Part shown: positions 12,190-23,402 of the stretch, piece by piece
How the letters are laid out: each line of letters starts with the position of its first letter
Position numbering within the stretch: position 1 is the first letter of the stretch
DNA from: Coptis chinensis
Lineage: Eukaryota > Streptophyta > Magnoliopsida > Ranunculales > Ranunculaceae
NCBI GenBank assembly: GCA_015680905.1
Contig: CM027383.1
Span: forward strand, 86,957,001-87,021,000
Direction: 5' to 3'
DNA: 64,000 nucleotides
Translations under genes and position numbers: made by a program
Notes under the pieces: model-generated
The model's database searches: none
Seen by the model: only the letters and a program-made list of their open reading frames with translations
What the model was told of the DNA's origin: nothing

Positions 12190-14148
12190 TCTGCAACATG
12201 GTACATTGGAAGCATACGTCACCGGCTTCAATTGATAAGGAATAAGTTTACCCATATAGCACAACATGTTTTTCTCCCTAATGAGTCAAAACTTCAATAT
12301 CTGTTAGACTTCTACTCATTTTGACCCACTTTAAAATTCAATATTTCTCAAATTTAACCACTTAAACTTACAATAAGAAAAAGTTCAACTAACTGAACCA
12401 TCTTACAAACCTTGCTCCTAGCCTCAACAAATCAAGTATATTCTACTTTATTGTCCATTGAATCACTTCTTAACTATCATCTCCATGCATACGTAGCAAA
12501 TCAGGAAACGATTGAATCAGTCATCGCAGGCACAATTCAACTCAGGAATGTTGATCTTATTTTGCAGATTATTCATCTTACCTTAATCTTCTTCATTTTT
12601 TTTTTATATATATATTTTATCTCCTCTCTTTTTGGTTTATTTTTGGAACGTTAGAACTGAAGTTTAAGATTAAAAATGTACGACGATTGGCCAGGTGCAA
12701 TGCGGAACGCAGCTCACGAGGGGGAGTGAATTGTGGTAACATTGGACCACACATAGAGCTGTCCGGAAAGGCTTCACTCTTCAACTTAAGAGCCTTTCAA
12801 CTGTCATAATCATCCCGAGAAGAGATTCTACAAAAGGAAATGCACCTAGGAATTGGAACATTCCAGACGATGTTTACTGGAAATGCACCAAGTCAGGTTC
12901 TCCAATTTTATCAACAGTAGCATCAATGAAATACCTCAGGGTAGACGTTCCATTACTACTCCATAATCTTTACTAGTCAACTTTATGCTCCAAAATGCTG
13001 AAGGGTTCTTCAACCTTTAGATGAAATCAGACACTTTTTTGAAGTTCCCAACCATTCAAGTGCCTTGTCAAATAACACTCCAGGTATTGTTATCACCATC
13101 AAGTTCAACGTGTTTCGCGACAACCACAATTTTAAAGAGGGGGATACACTTCAAGAAAAGGTTTCTCTTCATCCCAAACATCTTAGCATAATCAAAGCAG
13201 TGGTACTGCCACAAGTGCACCATTACCAGTTTTAATGAGCTGAGATACCATCACCTACCTCTTCAAATGGCCCACGTCAATATCAAGGCAGTGCTTAAAT
13301 TTTTTGAAGTAGTGTATACCTGCTTCACTTGTCTAAAGTCAAGGTATCAATCCAACTAAATTTCACAACTAGTTTATAGCCTGGTTGCAACTTGCAACAT
13401 TGTAGGAAATCCTTCCAGCCAAATCTAATATGCTATAAAAGTCTAAAATGTCTCAACTAAAACAAAACAACGTCTCCATCTTAGATAAGTATAAACCAGA
13501 ATCAAACCCTGTCTCCCCAAAACAGAACCACAACTTCATTCTATAACTTCCAAATTTCACACACTGTCAACAACAATCCTTTCTAAAGAGGTGAAAAGAC
13601 CCAATTGCAACAATGGACTAACTTACAGGTTAATAATCATGGCACCACTCAACCAGCCCTAAACCCAAAATCACCAACAAGTAATACATATACAAAACAG
13701 TTGTTCCAATCTTACGGGGTATAAATTTGAAAAATCATAGTTTGCAAAAACATATACAAGAAATGTGACGTGTCATAATTCTTAACTAAAATTAACCCAA
13801 CTACTAATACAACCAAGATAACCAAAAAAAGATTCTTCTACCAACCTAACAACAATATCAATAATAATAAATTCGAGAAGCGAGGTTTAAGTTTACCTGA
13901 AGAGAGATTCACGTGTAGAGCTATGGAGAGAAGAGTGTGTTGGACGCGCACTCAATTCTTGTTTTTTGAACTTAGTTAGGGCAACTAATATATTGGGCTT
14001 TCAAAACATAAGCCCAAATAAACGGGTCTTGGTCCATGATCCATTGACCCATGTGTTTCCACAAACTTTTTCTTCTGGGCTTGTTCTATAAGGCCATTTC
14101 AAAAATAAAACATTAAAACCAAATAAAAACTTAGTTTCTAGAATAAAA
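12190..14148. other. Non-coding stretch, possibly leader of a minus-strand gene
   Basis: I find no recognisable coding exon. At about 13990-13900 the minus strand reads like a 5' leader exon (CTCTTCTCTCCATAGC, then CTCTTCAG followed by GTAAAC, a donor). It could be a distant leader exon of the U5-40K gene or of a lost gene. The 13975-14055 segment (TAGGGCAACTAATATATTGG, then CATGATCCATTGACCCATG) resembles 25495-25560, upstream of the GDSL gene. Confidence 0.3.
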
Positions 14149-14149
14149 C

Positions 14150-14180
14150 TAGCCATTTGGCCCGGCCTATGGCCGGACTT
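14150..14180 (-). repeat. Helitron-type 3' hairpin and CTAG terminus
   Basis: Six-base perfect stem CCGGCC/GGCCGG with an ATA loop, followed on the minus strand by GCCAAATGG, CTAG and T. Read on the plus strand the same palindrome could instead be followed by a CTAA end near 14195, so orientation rests mainly on the minus-strand gene pieces and the clean CTAG-T. Confidence 0.6.
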
Positions 14181-14229
14181 CCTACATAGATAGCTAATGA
14201 CTCAAAAGCCTAAAGTTCACTTAAATAAA

Positions 14230-16100
14230 TAATATATATATATATATATATTGATAGCTAATGATTCATTGCATACTTTGTTTGAAGAGTTTATGTTTTT
14301 ATATTTTTTTTAAGAGATTGCAAGCTATCAAGCCATGATCTAAGCGTGTAATGCGTATTATTTTTTTTCTGGCTGATGCATCAGCAGTAGCAAAAGACAA
14401 ATCGATGTCAATTTCAAATCTAGATAAATATCATGATATAGGTGACAATAAATGTTTGTTTGTACACTATATTGCACAATTTGCAATATTGAAGTATCGA
14501 GACAAATAATAGTTATCACAAAAAAAATGTAATTTCTTTAGATTTTCAAGTCAATCTGATCATTCAGGTTACCTGTTTTGGAGATTGACATTTGCTTCGT
14601 CAATTTCTTGTACTTAGGACTACTTCAGGAAACTGTTATACATGATAGCTGAATTCTATAGTCTTTCGAAGTAGATACAACTTTAAGAGCTTGTCTTTGA
14701 GGCAGTTATTTTCGAGACCAGGTTGGGCTAAGATAAGTCACATTTGCACCACACAAATATTTGCCATCTGAATGTAATTGTAGTTGTGATATTATTCTCT
14801 AGTCACTTGGAAGGGTATGTTGTTATGAATACCGTCTCATTTATCTATAGGCGTGTTAGAAAATTAGAGTCAGAAGCCGTTTGAGTTTTTAGCCTCTGAA
14901 TGTAATGTGTTTCTCATTTATCTATGGGCGTGTCTGGAATTTAGAGTTAAGGACCAGTTTGGTTTTTTTTAGCTTTTGAATGCTGAAATTTGAATGTGCT
15001 CTCTCCTACCTCCGAAAGCCTTTGAATGCAAAGCTCTGAATGTTGTAAACATGTTTGTTTTGTTTATGAAAAAAAATGGTCAGGTAGATGGTGATTATTT
15101 GAAGTGTAAATTTTCACAAGTTGTGAACTTGTGATGCGTTTGGCATATTTCCAATGTTTCTAAAATCTTTATATCAACAGCCTATTGTATATCAATCATC
15201 TTTATGGGTTTTGAGTGCGGTTAATTTAGGAAAATGTATAACATTTTTGCATCCTCAAAACATGTACATCGTCTCATTAAACTAAAGCATATTGACTTAA
15301 CAATACAGGAAGCTTCAATAATTCTCAATCAATATGAGGAGGCCTACTGCCTGCAAGTCGACTTGCAACCCTTTGTCATCAATATAATAACGAATCCACT
15401 TCTTCTGCCACATAATTTTTCAGAACAAAGACCATTAGTTTCCGAGTAATGAACTCTAATCCTCACTTAAATGCATGTTACGTAATACTTATGTCATTAC
15501 GTATCTGCTTTTATCTGAACTCTGAAGTGAAACTCATTAAGCTATTGAGAATAACATATCTAACAGTCTCTGGTGCTTGCATCACCTTGTTGTGGCATAT
15601 AATTAAGTCTTAATCCATAGTTGAACTTAAGTACGTTACCAAACAACCTTTATCATGAGCTGTTCCGTCTAGAAACACACATGAGTACATGCAGTCAAAA
15701 TTCCTAAATGGAAAAGAAAGTACTATCTACTATCTTATAGAATACCCTAATCGCTGCTAATCAACCCACTTAAGGGCTACGGTAGTGCATCAGTAAACAA
15801 ATCAAGGTTGCTCATATGAAATATAAAAACCGAAACATGTATCAACTTCAGTGACTTCATAGCACTAATATCCTATCAAATTCAATGAAAAAGACCATCT
15901 TATGGTACATCTCTACCATGGGATGTGCTGCAAATGTGTGAGTGTGACAGGCAGGCAAAAAAATGGGTAAAACTACAGGTTTTCTTATTACAACTATATT
16001 GAGCATATCCCCATTAATACATGAAAAAAATCTAGAAGACAAACCAAAACTGTACGTGTAGGTAGGAAGTTGAAGACATCAATGGAATTCAATGTGATAT
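14230..16100. other. Non-coding 3' part of the large Helitron-like element
   Basis: AT-rich sequence with a TA run at about 14228-14250 and an imperfect duplication at 14834-14890 and 14914-14976 (CATTTATCTATRGGCGTGT, then AATTTAGAGTYAAG-like text). No exon is recognised. Confidence 0.35.
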
Positions 16101-16129
16101 TGATTGCATTTGCATGTATGTGATGAAAG

Positions 16130-16305
16130 ATTGAAATCAAGGAGAGACCCTTTCTTAATGATGACAACTCCGAATCTTGTTCATCGTTCTCCATCGGTTT
16201 CTGCTTGTTGAAGATGTTGTTTGTTGGAGCCCAAGCAGCGCCGTAACTTGGAACCCCATATTTCTGGCTACAGGCTGAATCTTCCCCATTCTTTTTCTTT
16301 GCCAT
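16130..16305 (-). pseudogene. SEC12-like protein, first-exon fragment
   Basis: The frame starts MAKKKNGEDSACSQKYGVP and continues SYGAAWAPTNNIF, then an acidic linker MENDEQDSELSS. Q-KYGVP-YGAAW is how plant SEC12-like (PREB-type) WD40 proteins begin. These are ER membrane guanine-exchange factors for SAR1 in COPII budding. Only the first 40-50 residues are present, after which the frame runs into unrelated sequence and stops. A later exon of the same kind of gene lies at higher coordinates (16878-17028), upstream in the direction of reading, so the two pieces are in the wrong order. Confidence 0.55.
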
Positions 16306-16877
16306 ACTCTGATCCCTTTCAAACTGATATCCTCCACTTTTTATGTTTCTGAACAGGCAAGTTACAAATCAGAATTGATCCGTTGAAAATAAATAGTTAC
16401 CTAAGAATTGATATACTTTTTAAGTTTTAAACTTATAAGAAGTGGCAATACTTGCAAATACATATACATACATATTCACCTATAAATATACTTTTGTCAG
16501 AATAAACATAATGTTAATGAAGTCAAAGGAATAACCATCTCCATCTTTTTGTAGTGTATCATTTGTCACATAATACCTATAACTATTAATATAGATATTC
16601 TTCTTCACATTTCAGGAACCTAAGAACCACTCTAAATCATTGCCTCCTAGATAAAAGGTATAATCATGCCTCCTATCTTCTTTGAAGAACAAAATATAGA
16701 CTTAATTACCCCACACTAAGTAACATCTAGTACTCTGGTTTAAAGACAACGCTGGAAATGGTTTCAATAACTGAGCCTAAAGGCTACAACTAAAGTATCA
16801 TTACTGATTTTTCACTTACCAAATGTGTATCAGCAATCAGCAAGCATGTATCTCCAATCAAAACAGATTGAACATAC

Positions 16878-17028
16878 CTCACCACCAACAGCAAATGCAG
16901 AACCATCAGTGCTAAAAGTCATTGCTAACTGTTGTCCAACATCTTCCAACTGGGTCAACATCTTCTCAGAAGACTTTAGGTCCACTTGATGTTTTTCAGA
17001 GGACTCTGGGACGTCCCACTCAAACCAT
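16878..17028 (-). pseudogene. SEC12-like protein, internal exon fragment
   Basis: The 151-bp exon has TAG acceptor and GTATG donor borders. It codes for WFEWDVPESSEKHQVDLK, then SSEKMLTQLEDVGQQLAMTF, then STDGSAFAVGGE, typical of the first WD40 blade of SEC12-like proteins (Q-LE-VGQQLA-TF...A.GGEDG). The next exon, expected to begin DG-LRVF-WPS, is not found downstream. It sits about 300 bases beyond the broken end of the RLCK fragment, on the same strand. Confidence 0.75.
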
Positions 17029-17343
17029 CTACATGAAAATCACATAATAAAAGTGTTGAAAAACCTTGGTCAAAGTAAAGAATCATTGTATGAAAAAAAA
17101 TCATTCACCTCATTCATTGATGGACCAAATGAGGATTGCCTTATACAGTATGAAGCTGTTAGGACCAGTCTACGATCTCATCCACGTCATTATTAGTTAC
17201 TTTCAAGTTTTGAATCTGCTAAGCCTCAATGTTTACAGACTCAATAAGAGGTTTTGCCTAAATAAACATTGTATACTTCAAGTTTAGTTACTAATGAAGT
17301 TAGCTGAAACATATTTAAGAGTTAGTTGTTGGCGTGTTCATAC

Positions 17344-19011
17344 CCAAAACATAAGACTTTGCTTTGACATGTCTATAGGCCTTCTCCCAGTTATTATCTC
17401 TAGTAGAAGAACACCAAATGCGAAAACATCTTTTTTCTCATCCACAATACCATGCATGAAATACTCCGGTGCCAAGTAACCAAATGTACCCTCAATAGGA
17501 ATTACAGAGTGGTGAGTCCATTGCTTAGGAAGCCATTTTGCAAGTCCAAAATCTGTAATCTGCACATGGCATAACAGTGTAAAGATGAAGTAGTAGTTTA
17601 TAATAGATCATGAAGCAGTTTCTTTTCGGCTATTTCACCTGTGGTTCGAAATCTGGCCCAAGAAGCACATTGGACGGCCTTTATATCCCGATGAATTATC
17701 CTGCGTTTGCAACATTTATGAAGATAATGCAAACCCCTGGCAATTCCAATGACAATCTTGTATCTAACTGGCCACTCCAGCATATTGCAGTCTTTGCCTA
17801 AAAGGGGCCAAATAAGGATCAATATTACAAAATAGAGGAATATCTTAAATTAAGGGAAAAATAGTCGAGAGATCCTCACCATGTAATGCTGATGACAAGT
17901 TTCCATTTGGAGAAAATTCGAAAATCAAATGAAGCCCATTCTCAAGGCAGCAGCCAATTAAGCATGCTGTATTAGGATGGCAAACATGGCCTAATACACC
18001 CACTTCCATTAGAAATTCCTTCTGCTTATTTTCATCAGTGTTGTCCTTTTCCAGTCTCTTAACCGCTATTGTTCTCCCATCACATAAATCACCTCTGTAT
18101 ACCACTGCATATCCTCCTTGTCCCACGATATTATCTGCAAAAGCAATTGCTGGACATAAGAATGAAGAAGAACTTAAATAAGAGTTGTGTCTTTGACATA
18201 TCTCTCTTTCACTAAGAATCATATATTGTTCATGATAACTGGTACCAATAGAAATATAGAAAAATAATTATCATTATTTGGATAAACCCATAGTAGTGGT
18301 GAAATTTTGAAAGATTTAGACTGGTTAAGACCAAAAGCAAAAATTGCACGATGATTGTTCACCTTGGTGAAAGTGATTTGTAGCATTTGAGATCTCCTCA
18401 TAGCTGAAGCAACTCCAAGAAGGTTGCCTGTTTTCTTTGTCAGAGAAACTCTGACTTCTGTCCCTTACTCTTCCATCAAATGTGGAACGGAAAGGAAATA
18501 AAAGCCTCATTGGTGATAAATGCTTCCATATATTGGAGCGACCTTGTTCTTTTAACTGCATCTTAGGGGATTCTGCAATGCTAGATTCTTCATGACTTAA
18601 GTAGCCTTCCTCTATGCCGTGTGGTCCATCTAGAACAGCTCTAGGTGAAGGCTTGTCATTGCTGCTCTGGGTAGGGGAACGTTGTTGATTCTTCTTCTTC
18701 CTGAATGATTGCTCCCCCCCTTATATTTAAATCAAAGAACTTGTACAGTGGTATATCGTTTCCAACCCGAGCATCCTTGTTCGGCCGTATTGAACTTATT
18801 TGACAAGATGATGCTGTCATGAAGGTTAAACGTTAGTAAGCAGCTAAAATATCATAAGAATTTCTCAAAACAATATTAATTAGTCTAACCTTCTAAGGGT
18901 GAACATTCCGAGTCCAAATGTTGTTGGGATTGCCTACTAATTCCAACTGTAACCACTGAACAATAATCTGGTGCATGCTCAAAGCAATACTTCATGATTC
19001 CAAGTGAACTT
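17344..19011 (-). pseudogene. Receptor-like cytoplasmic kinase, class VI, broken at both ends
   Basis: Exons are 19011-18890, 18813-18363, 18134-17880, 17797-17639 and 17559-17344, all with GT-AG borders. The first gives GIMKYCFEHAPDYCSVVTVG, the tail of a UspA-like region. The second gives IRPNKDARVGNDIPLYKFFD, then SYEEISNATNHF. The kinase follows: glycine loop VGQGGYAVVYRG, AVKRL lysine, HRDIKA, DFGLAKWLPKQWTHHS, GTFGYLAPEYFMHG, and FAFGVLLLEIITGRRP. Defects: seven G bases (18714-18720) put exon 2 out of frame by one; one extra base near 17676 destroys the frame after HRDIKA; and the C-terminal exon after SLMFW is missing although its donor GTATGA is intact. The UspA start is missing too. 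It is part of the captured gene string in 14149-24579. Confidence 0.85.
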
Positions 19012-19116
19012 CTATTTCAAAATATAATATAGATAATGTTATCTCAGAATTCAACTGTAGTAAAACCGATTCACATAAATATCCTAAGTTCAGGATTACA
19101 TATTCAACAAAGTATT

Positions 19117-20233
19117 TCATATAAACTGTCCTAACTTCACTTCTGAGTTTTTGCAAATAAGTATTGTATTTGCCTGATTTTGCAATGCTGAAAACTTGCT
19201 GAGTGGACAGAGTAAATGTTCAACACCTATTCCACTGAACCAATTCTCGTTTAGGTATAAGCTCTCTAGATACTTATTCTTGAATGACCCAGCTGCGACG
19301 TATATGACTCCCTTGTTTTTGAGGCAAGTCGTGGATAGGTTCACCTCTCTGAGGCTTTGATTCTGTTCTAAAACCCATCTGAATTCCTTTGCCCACTTGG
19401 ACTTCAATCTGATTCCTGTCATATCTAGAGATCTAACAGTCGTATTCCACCCCAATGCACAGGCGACCCTGCAGCAACCCGAAAGATCTAGTTTGTAAAT
19501 GTGTAGTGCACTGTTGCTTGGTTCAAATTCCACAACTTTGGAGCTTTTTTCTCCATTCCCTCCACTCCAAACATGAATTTCCATGGTCCGGTTCCTTGCA
19601 AGTACTGTGGAGATGAGATGGCCTGCTGTGATCGAGTTTGAATCAAGAACTATTAACATCTTCAAAGTGGAGTTTACTTCAATCATTTTTTAGAGTTCCT
19701 CTGCCCCTCTCGAACCAATTGAGTCCTCCCATATCTGCAACTCTTCCAAACTCTCGTTTATCTTTAGAGCGAAAGCAAGGAGCCCAACTCCAAAAGACCC
19801 AATACGTGATTCAGAAAACATCATCTCTTTGATTCCATCATGTTTTTTCAGCATTTCTGAAAGCTCTGATAAAGCTTCCGAACTGAACTTGTTTCTCTGG
19901 AACACGACTTGCTTGACATTCATATTCTTCTCAAGCAGGGTGCAAAGATTGTGTAGTTGCTGCAAGTCCCATGAAACCTTTTGAAACTCAAAATTTTTTA
20001 AAGTTGTTCGAGCATTCTTTGCTTCTCCAATTGCTTTTAGAAGCTGTGAAAAGAACTGGAGGCTGTCTTTGTCTATGGAAATGTTTATGTTTAAAGAATT
20101 AAGCTGTCTCTGTATAGCAGCAGGAAGTGGGTTGAGAAAGATAGAAGCTGATGCTGTGCAGGTTTACACTTTCTGACTTGATTGCTTGAAGACCCCATTG
20201 GAGTTCCATGAGCTTCTGGTTATTAACTGCCAT
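19117..20233 (-). pseudogene. TRN1: TORNADO1-like protein, N-terminal quarter
   Basis: The start is MAVNNQKLMELQWGLQAIKS, then SESVNLHSISFYLSQPTS. After a frameshift near 20105-20125 the frame resumes at LNINISIDKDSLQFFSQLLK, continues through LCTLLEKNMNVKQVVFQRNK and GSRGAEEL, meets a TAA at 19690-19692 (a serine codon in the family), and resumes with MIEVNSTLKMLIVLDS, SSKVVEFEPSNSALHIY, RVACALGWNTTVRSLDMTG and GVEHLLCPLSKFSALQNQAN. These are the leucine-rich repeats that open TORNADO1/LOP1, a large ROCO-like plant protein in vascular and leaf patterning. Of roughly 1,380 residues about 370 remain, and the Ras-like/COR part is absent. A fragment without function as the normal protein. Confidence 0.9.
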
Positions 20234-20239
20234 TAGTTT

Positions 20240-21075
20240 GTTAACACTGCAAGAGTTGGAACTTGGAAAGGTTACTGAGTTTCTAACTAACAGTGGAAGC
20301 TTATTTCATATTGTGGAATCAAGGTGGTATAGCAACACTGGAATTTTCTACGAATGCCCTTTGGTCTAATTATTGTGTATATTTCTGATGGCAAATTGTA
20401 CCCATAGGCCATAACACAGTGACAACATGTTCCTTTATGTACACAGAGATGCTTTGTTTGTTCTTCTGAAACTTCATGTGTACGCCTTTCTTAAAGTTTC
20501 TTTCTGTAAGTTATTCTTCTAGTACTGTTGAAAAAATAAGATACATATAAAAGGTCGGTTGAAATTATAGGGGGGCGTTTCTTCATCAGTGAAGTGTTCC
20601 TTCTTCTGTCTATTATATATTGTATTAACCATTTGGACTTGGGATTCTTGGTAGATTTTCACTTTGTAGGATTTTGGTGTGTTGGTCATACTCATGCAGT
20701 CAAGCTGTGGATGACTTGGTGAAAAAGTGGGAAAACCAGCAAACCAAGAAACTGTCTCTCAATATTCCTAACTCACTTTTTAGCTTATATGCTAAACCAA
20801 ACCATATGAAAATTTTCCAATAGAGAAGGTTTGCCATAAGGTTTTCCATTTGCTAGACCACTTCTGAGACATTTTCTAAAAGTGAAACCTGATTTCGCCC
20901 AATCTATACAACTAAAACGGCAACCGAAGTTAACACATCATAAATGCAAAGTGAGATTAAAACGATTCCCCAATTCACCCAAACAGTAATACAAACCCTA
21001 GTTACGACATCGGGTTAAATTAATATAACTAAAAAAGGAGACAGCTGTAAATCTGGAATAGAGAGGAAAAAATTG
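20240..21075. other. Spacer inside the gene-capture region
   Basis: AT-rich sequence between the TORNADO1 piece and the next exon. No exon is recognised; it may be promoter or leader DNA captured with TRN1. Confidence 0.3.
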
Positions 21076-21079
21076 TTAC

Positions 21080-21166
21080 CTTTGAATCACTTGTTGGTTT
21101 TTGGGTGGTGGTGTCGTCCTTCTCTGTAGCGTAATCAGGTGGAGAGTAAATAAGTGCAGCTGCCAT
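21080..21166 (-). pseudogene. Unidentified first-exon fragment
   Basis: A short frame, [20 protein letters not shown], then TQKPTSDSK, ends exactly at a GTAACA donor. A clean ATG start, a low-complexity acidic N-terminus and the donor make it look like a true first exon of some gene, but I do not recognise the family. It is on the same strand as its captured neighbours, and no second exon follows. Confidence 0.4.
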
Positions 21167-21331
21167 AGCCGCTAGAAGAAAAACGAACCTTGATAATATT
21201 GAAAGCGTTGTTACTAATAATTCTCCTCTCATAAATTTTACTTCCAAACTATATTGCACAGAAGAATATGGGAGAGAGAATTGGAATCGAAATTCAATTT
21301 TCAGCAACAATTCTAAACAAATATATTGTAC

Positions 21332-21432
21332 CTTGATGTCACTTCCACGGAAGAGTATGTACTCATACACCTTGTCACTTGAAGGAATCTGTTGGCCATC
21401 CTTCTTTCGTCCTTCAGTTCCAAATGATTTTA
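21332..21432 (-). pseudogene. DECAPPING 5 / LSM14-type exon fragment
   Basis: The 101-bp exon lies between a GACAG acceptor and a GTACAA donor. It codes for [20 protein letters not shown], then [13 protein letters not shown], the second half of the LSM14/Scd6 N-terminal domain, very close to plant DCP5, a P-body protein that represses translation and helps mRNA decapping. The flanking exons (YIGS-LISLTSK and the FDF/RGG part) are missing, so this is a single captured exon. Confidence 0.8.
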
Positions 21433-21874
21433 CTGTCAAAAGAAAAGAGAATCTTCCTGTCAAGATAAAAGAAAATTAAACCAACACGACTACATGTCAA
21501 AGCTTATAATAGCAAATTTGAGAGAGAGAGTAATAATTTAAATCAAGATTTGTAGTCATGTTGGTTTTAACCACTGGAAAGAAAAAATAATATGAGAAAG
21601 AAAGGGTTTGTACCTTAGCAGATAATCATATAGGAGTTGCGCTACATTAAGAATTAGCACATCGAAAAACCTATGGTCCCCAGACTTGGTGATGAATTGT
21701 GAACAAAGAAACCATTAACAACACCTTCAACGACAAAACCTAGCTCGTCTTCCAATAAAAAAAAACGAGTTGATCCTGTAGACTCAGCTCCATTTCTAGG
21801 CGTGTAAATAATACAAGAACTGTCGGTGTGGCATGCAAACCATGAACAGTCAGTTTCTCCCTCCCCTAAATTAG

Positions 21875-22135
21875 GGCAGGGAATGGCATGTTTGAAACCC
21901 GACCATGAACAATAGTTCATTTTTGTTTCTCCCTGTCGGATTCGGATTCGGATATATTTTTTTGCTTTTTTGAATTTTTAGTGTTATCCGATCGGGTTAG
22001 TCGGATATAATCGGGTTCAATATTAAATTTCGAATATAATCGGGTTCGAATTCGGATTCGGATATTATAAAACTATTCGGATTCGGATTCGGATATAGCC
22101 ATATCCGACCCGAACCCGACCCGATCCCTGCCCTA
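21875..22135. mobile_element. Possible hAT-like MITE with GGATTCGGATTCGG repeats
   Basis: The proposed ends are TAGGGCAGGGA at left and its reverse complement TCCCTGCCCTA at right. The inside is full of degenerate GGGTTCGGATTCGGAT words and their complements, typical of short hAT-like elements with CAGGG ends. No convincing 8-bp target duplication was found, so the exact ends are unsure. It is nested in the captured-gene region. Confidence 0.45.
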
Positions 22136-22599
22136 CCTACAATATCACCAATCATAAGTTCAAATTTTGTTCCAGAAAAAACACAGAGTTTTAAATCTAG
22201 GCGATGATTAATTAAGAAAAACTAAATGAAAAAGAAATTCACCTGAATCCTAGCATGTGTTATATTACAGACTTTACCAGATGTAGTAGTATCCCACTTG
22301 AACTTATGGTTGAAAACCTATATCAATCAATTAAGGTAAAAGAATGAACAGATTTTTTTAAACAAATGAGAGGATTCCAATACACCACAAAACATTCTTC
22401 ATACAAAAATATAAATAAATATAACGTTAAATTTGTACTATCACAAAAGCGAATGGATTTATTTGACGTATTAACATAATATAAAGTACTCTAAGGTAAT
22501 GCATGTCGGATCAGGTTGTCTTTAATTGAGTGCTTCAAACAGGAAACAAACAACTGACCAATGGGATGCATTGACAAAAGAAACTTCGAGACAGTGAAG

Positions 22600-22996
22600 T
22601 CTAACTTACAAATCAATTATGGTTTCCTTTTCTTCCTATTCTTCCTAATTCTCCTAGTTATAAAATATGCGCAAATTGCAGCTAAGATTACCGCAACAAT
22701 TGCTGGAACAACAATTGCAACAACGTTGACAGATTTGCCATGTCCAGTTCCTGCACAAACAACAATACTCAATTACAATCCATTCCCAATACCGTAATCC
22801 TACTAAGCAGGTCTTTTAATCATATTACCTGAATTCGATTGCGGTGGTGGTGGTGAACCTTGGACAGGCCGAGGAGGAGATGGTGTTGAGTTTTGAAAAA
22901 ATGGAAAAAGCTCATATATCTGACTCATCCGACAACTCATCCGAATGCTCATTGTCGTCAGTTCTAATACCCGAACAATTACAGTCATTACACGAC
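22600..22996 (-). pseudogene. Cysteine-rich receptor-like kinase (CRK), membrane-spanning part
   Basis: The first piece (from about 22920 to 22829) gives YELFPFFQNSTPSPPRP and a proline-rich linker, ending SNSG at a GTAATA donor. The second exon (22750 to about 22610) gives GTGHGKSVNVVAIVVPAIVA, then VILAAICAYFITRRIRKNRK. This is the end of the second DUF26 domain, the proline linker and the single membrane helix plus basic stop-transfer of a CRK. The DUF26 domains and the kinase are absent, and a stop follows KRKP. Upstream the sequence switches directly into an XLG fragment at about 22920. Confidence 0.8.
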
Positions 22997-23402
22997 CCTA
23001 ACTCTACCGACCTATCAACTACATCAGAGAGTTCAAAGCACTGCTCATGACCACTCGGAGAACTACTACACTCACCAGATAACTCACATTCAGGACTAAC
23101 TCGACTATCCTCCTCAAACGTAATAACCGAAGTAGGAGAAACAACACAATCAGAACCTAAAATCATTTCCCTAGAAATTTTCTTTTCCTTAGTATCATGG
23201 TCAGCAAGCGGTTGAACGATGGGCAACGACAATTCATTGGAAAAATTATTCAATGACACCACAGAAGCAATTGGAATACTTTCATATCAACTGGAATTGC
23301 TCGAGGTAACTCATAACTAAGAGGTGGACCATTATATTCAATAGCAAATGAATATTCCATTTCTTCTTCTTTATCCAGAAATTTTACGCCCACCGGCGTC
23401 AG
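22918..23402 (-). pseudogene. Extra-large G protein (XLG) N-terminal fragment
   Basis: The frame runs TPVGVKFLDKEEEMEYSFAI, then EYNGPPLSYELPRAIPVDM. It then shifts by one base near 23280 and continues IPIASVVSLNNFSNELSLPI, then VQPL, VVSPTSVITFEEDS and an acidic serine-rich stretch ending DNEHSDELSDESD. EY-GPPLSY-IP-AVPV....IPIA..V and LP..QP....SPTSVI are the N-terminal signatures of plant XLG proteins, which carry a G-alpha domain further on. The cysteine-rich and G-alpha parts are missing, and the fragment joins directly to a CRK piece. Confidence 0.75.

Noticed and set aside
14160-14195. Alternative plus-strand Helitron end (hairpin then CTAA before T at about 14195)
   Set aside because: Possible, but the minus-strand reading gives a shorter hairpin-to-end distance, a clean CTAG-T, and agrees with the orientation of all captured genes.
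15234-15449. 71-residue plus-strand frame
   Set aside because: No recognisable motif, AT-rich surroundings, no splice context.
22561-22797. Plus-strand frame with hydrophobic residues (LLVIKYAQIAAKITATIAG)
   Set aside because: It is the reverse complement of the CRK membrane exon, which makes clear sense on the minus strand.
22912-23262. Acidic minus-strand frame first taken for the tail of a Ty3 polyprotein, like that at 10503-11397
   Set aside because: The preceding text EYNGPPLSYELPRAIPV and SPTSVI identify it as XLG.
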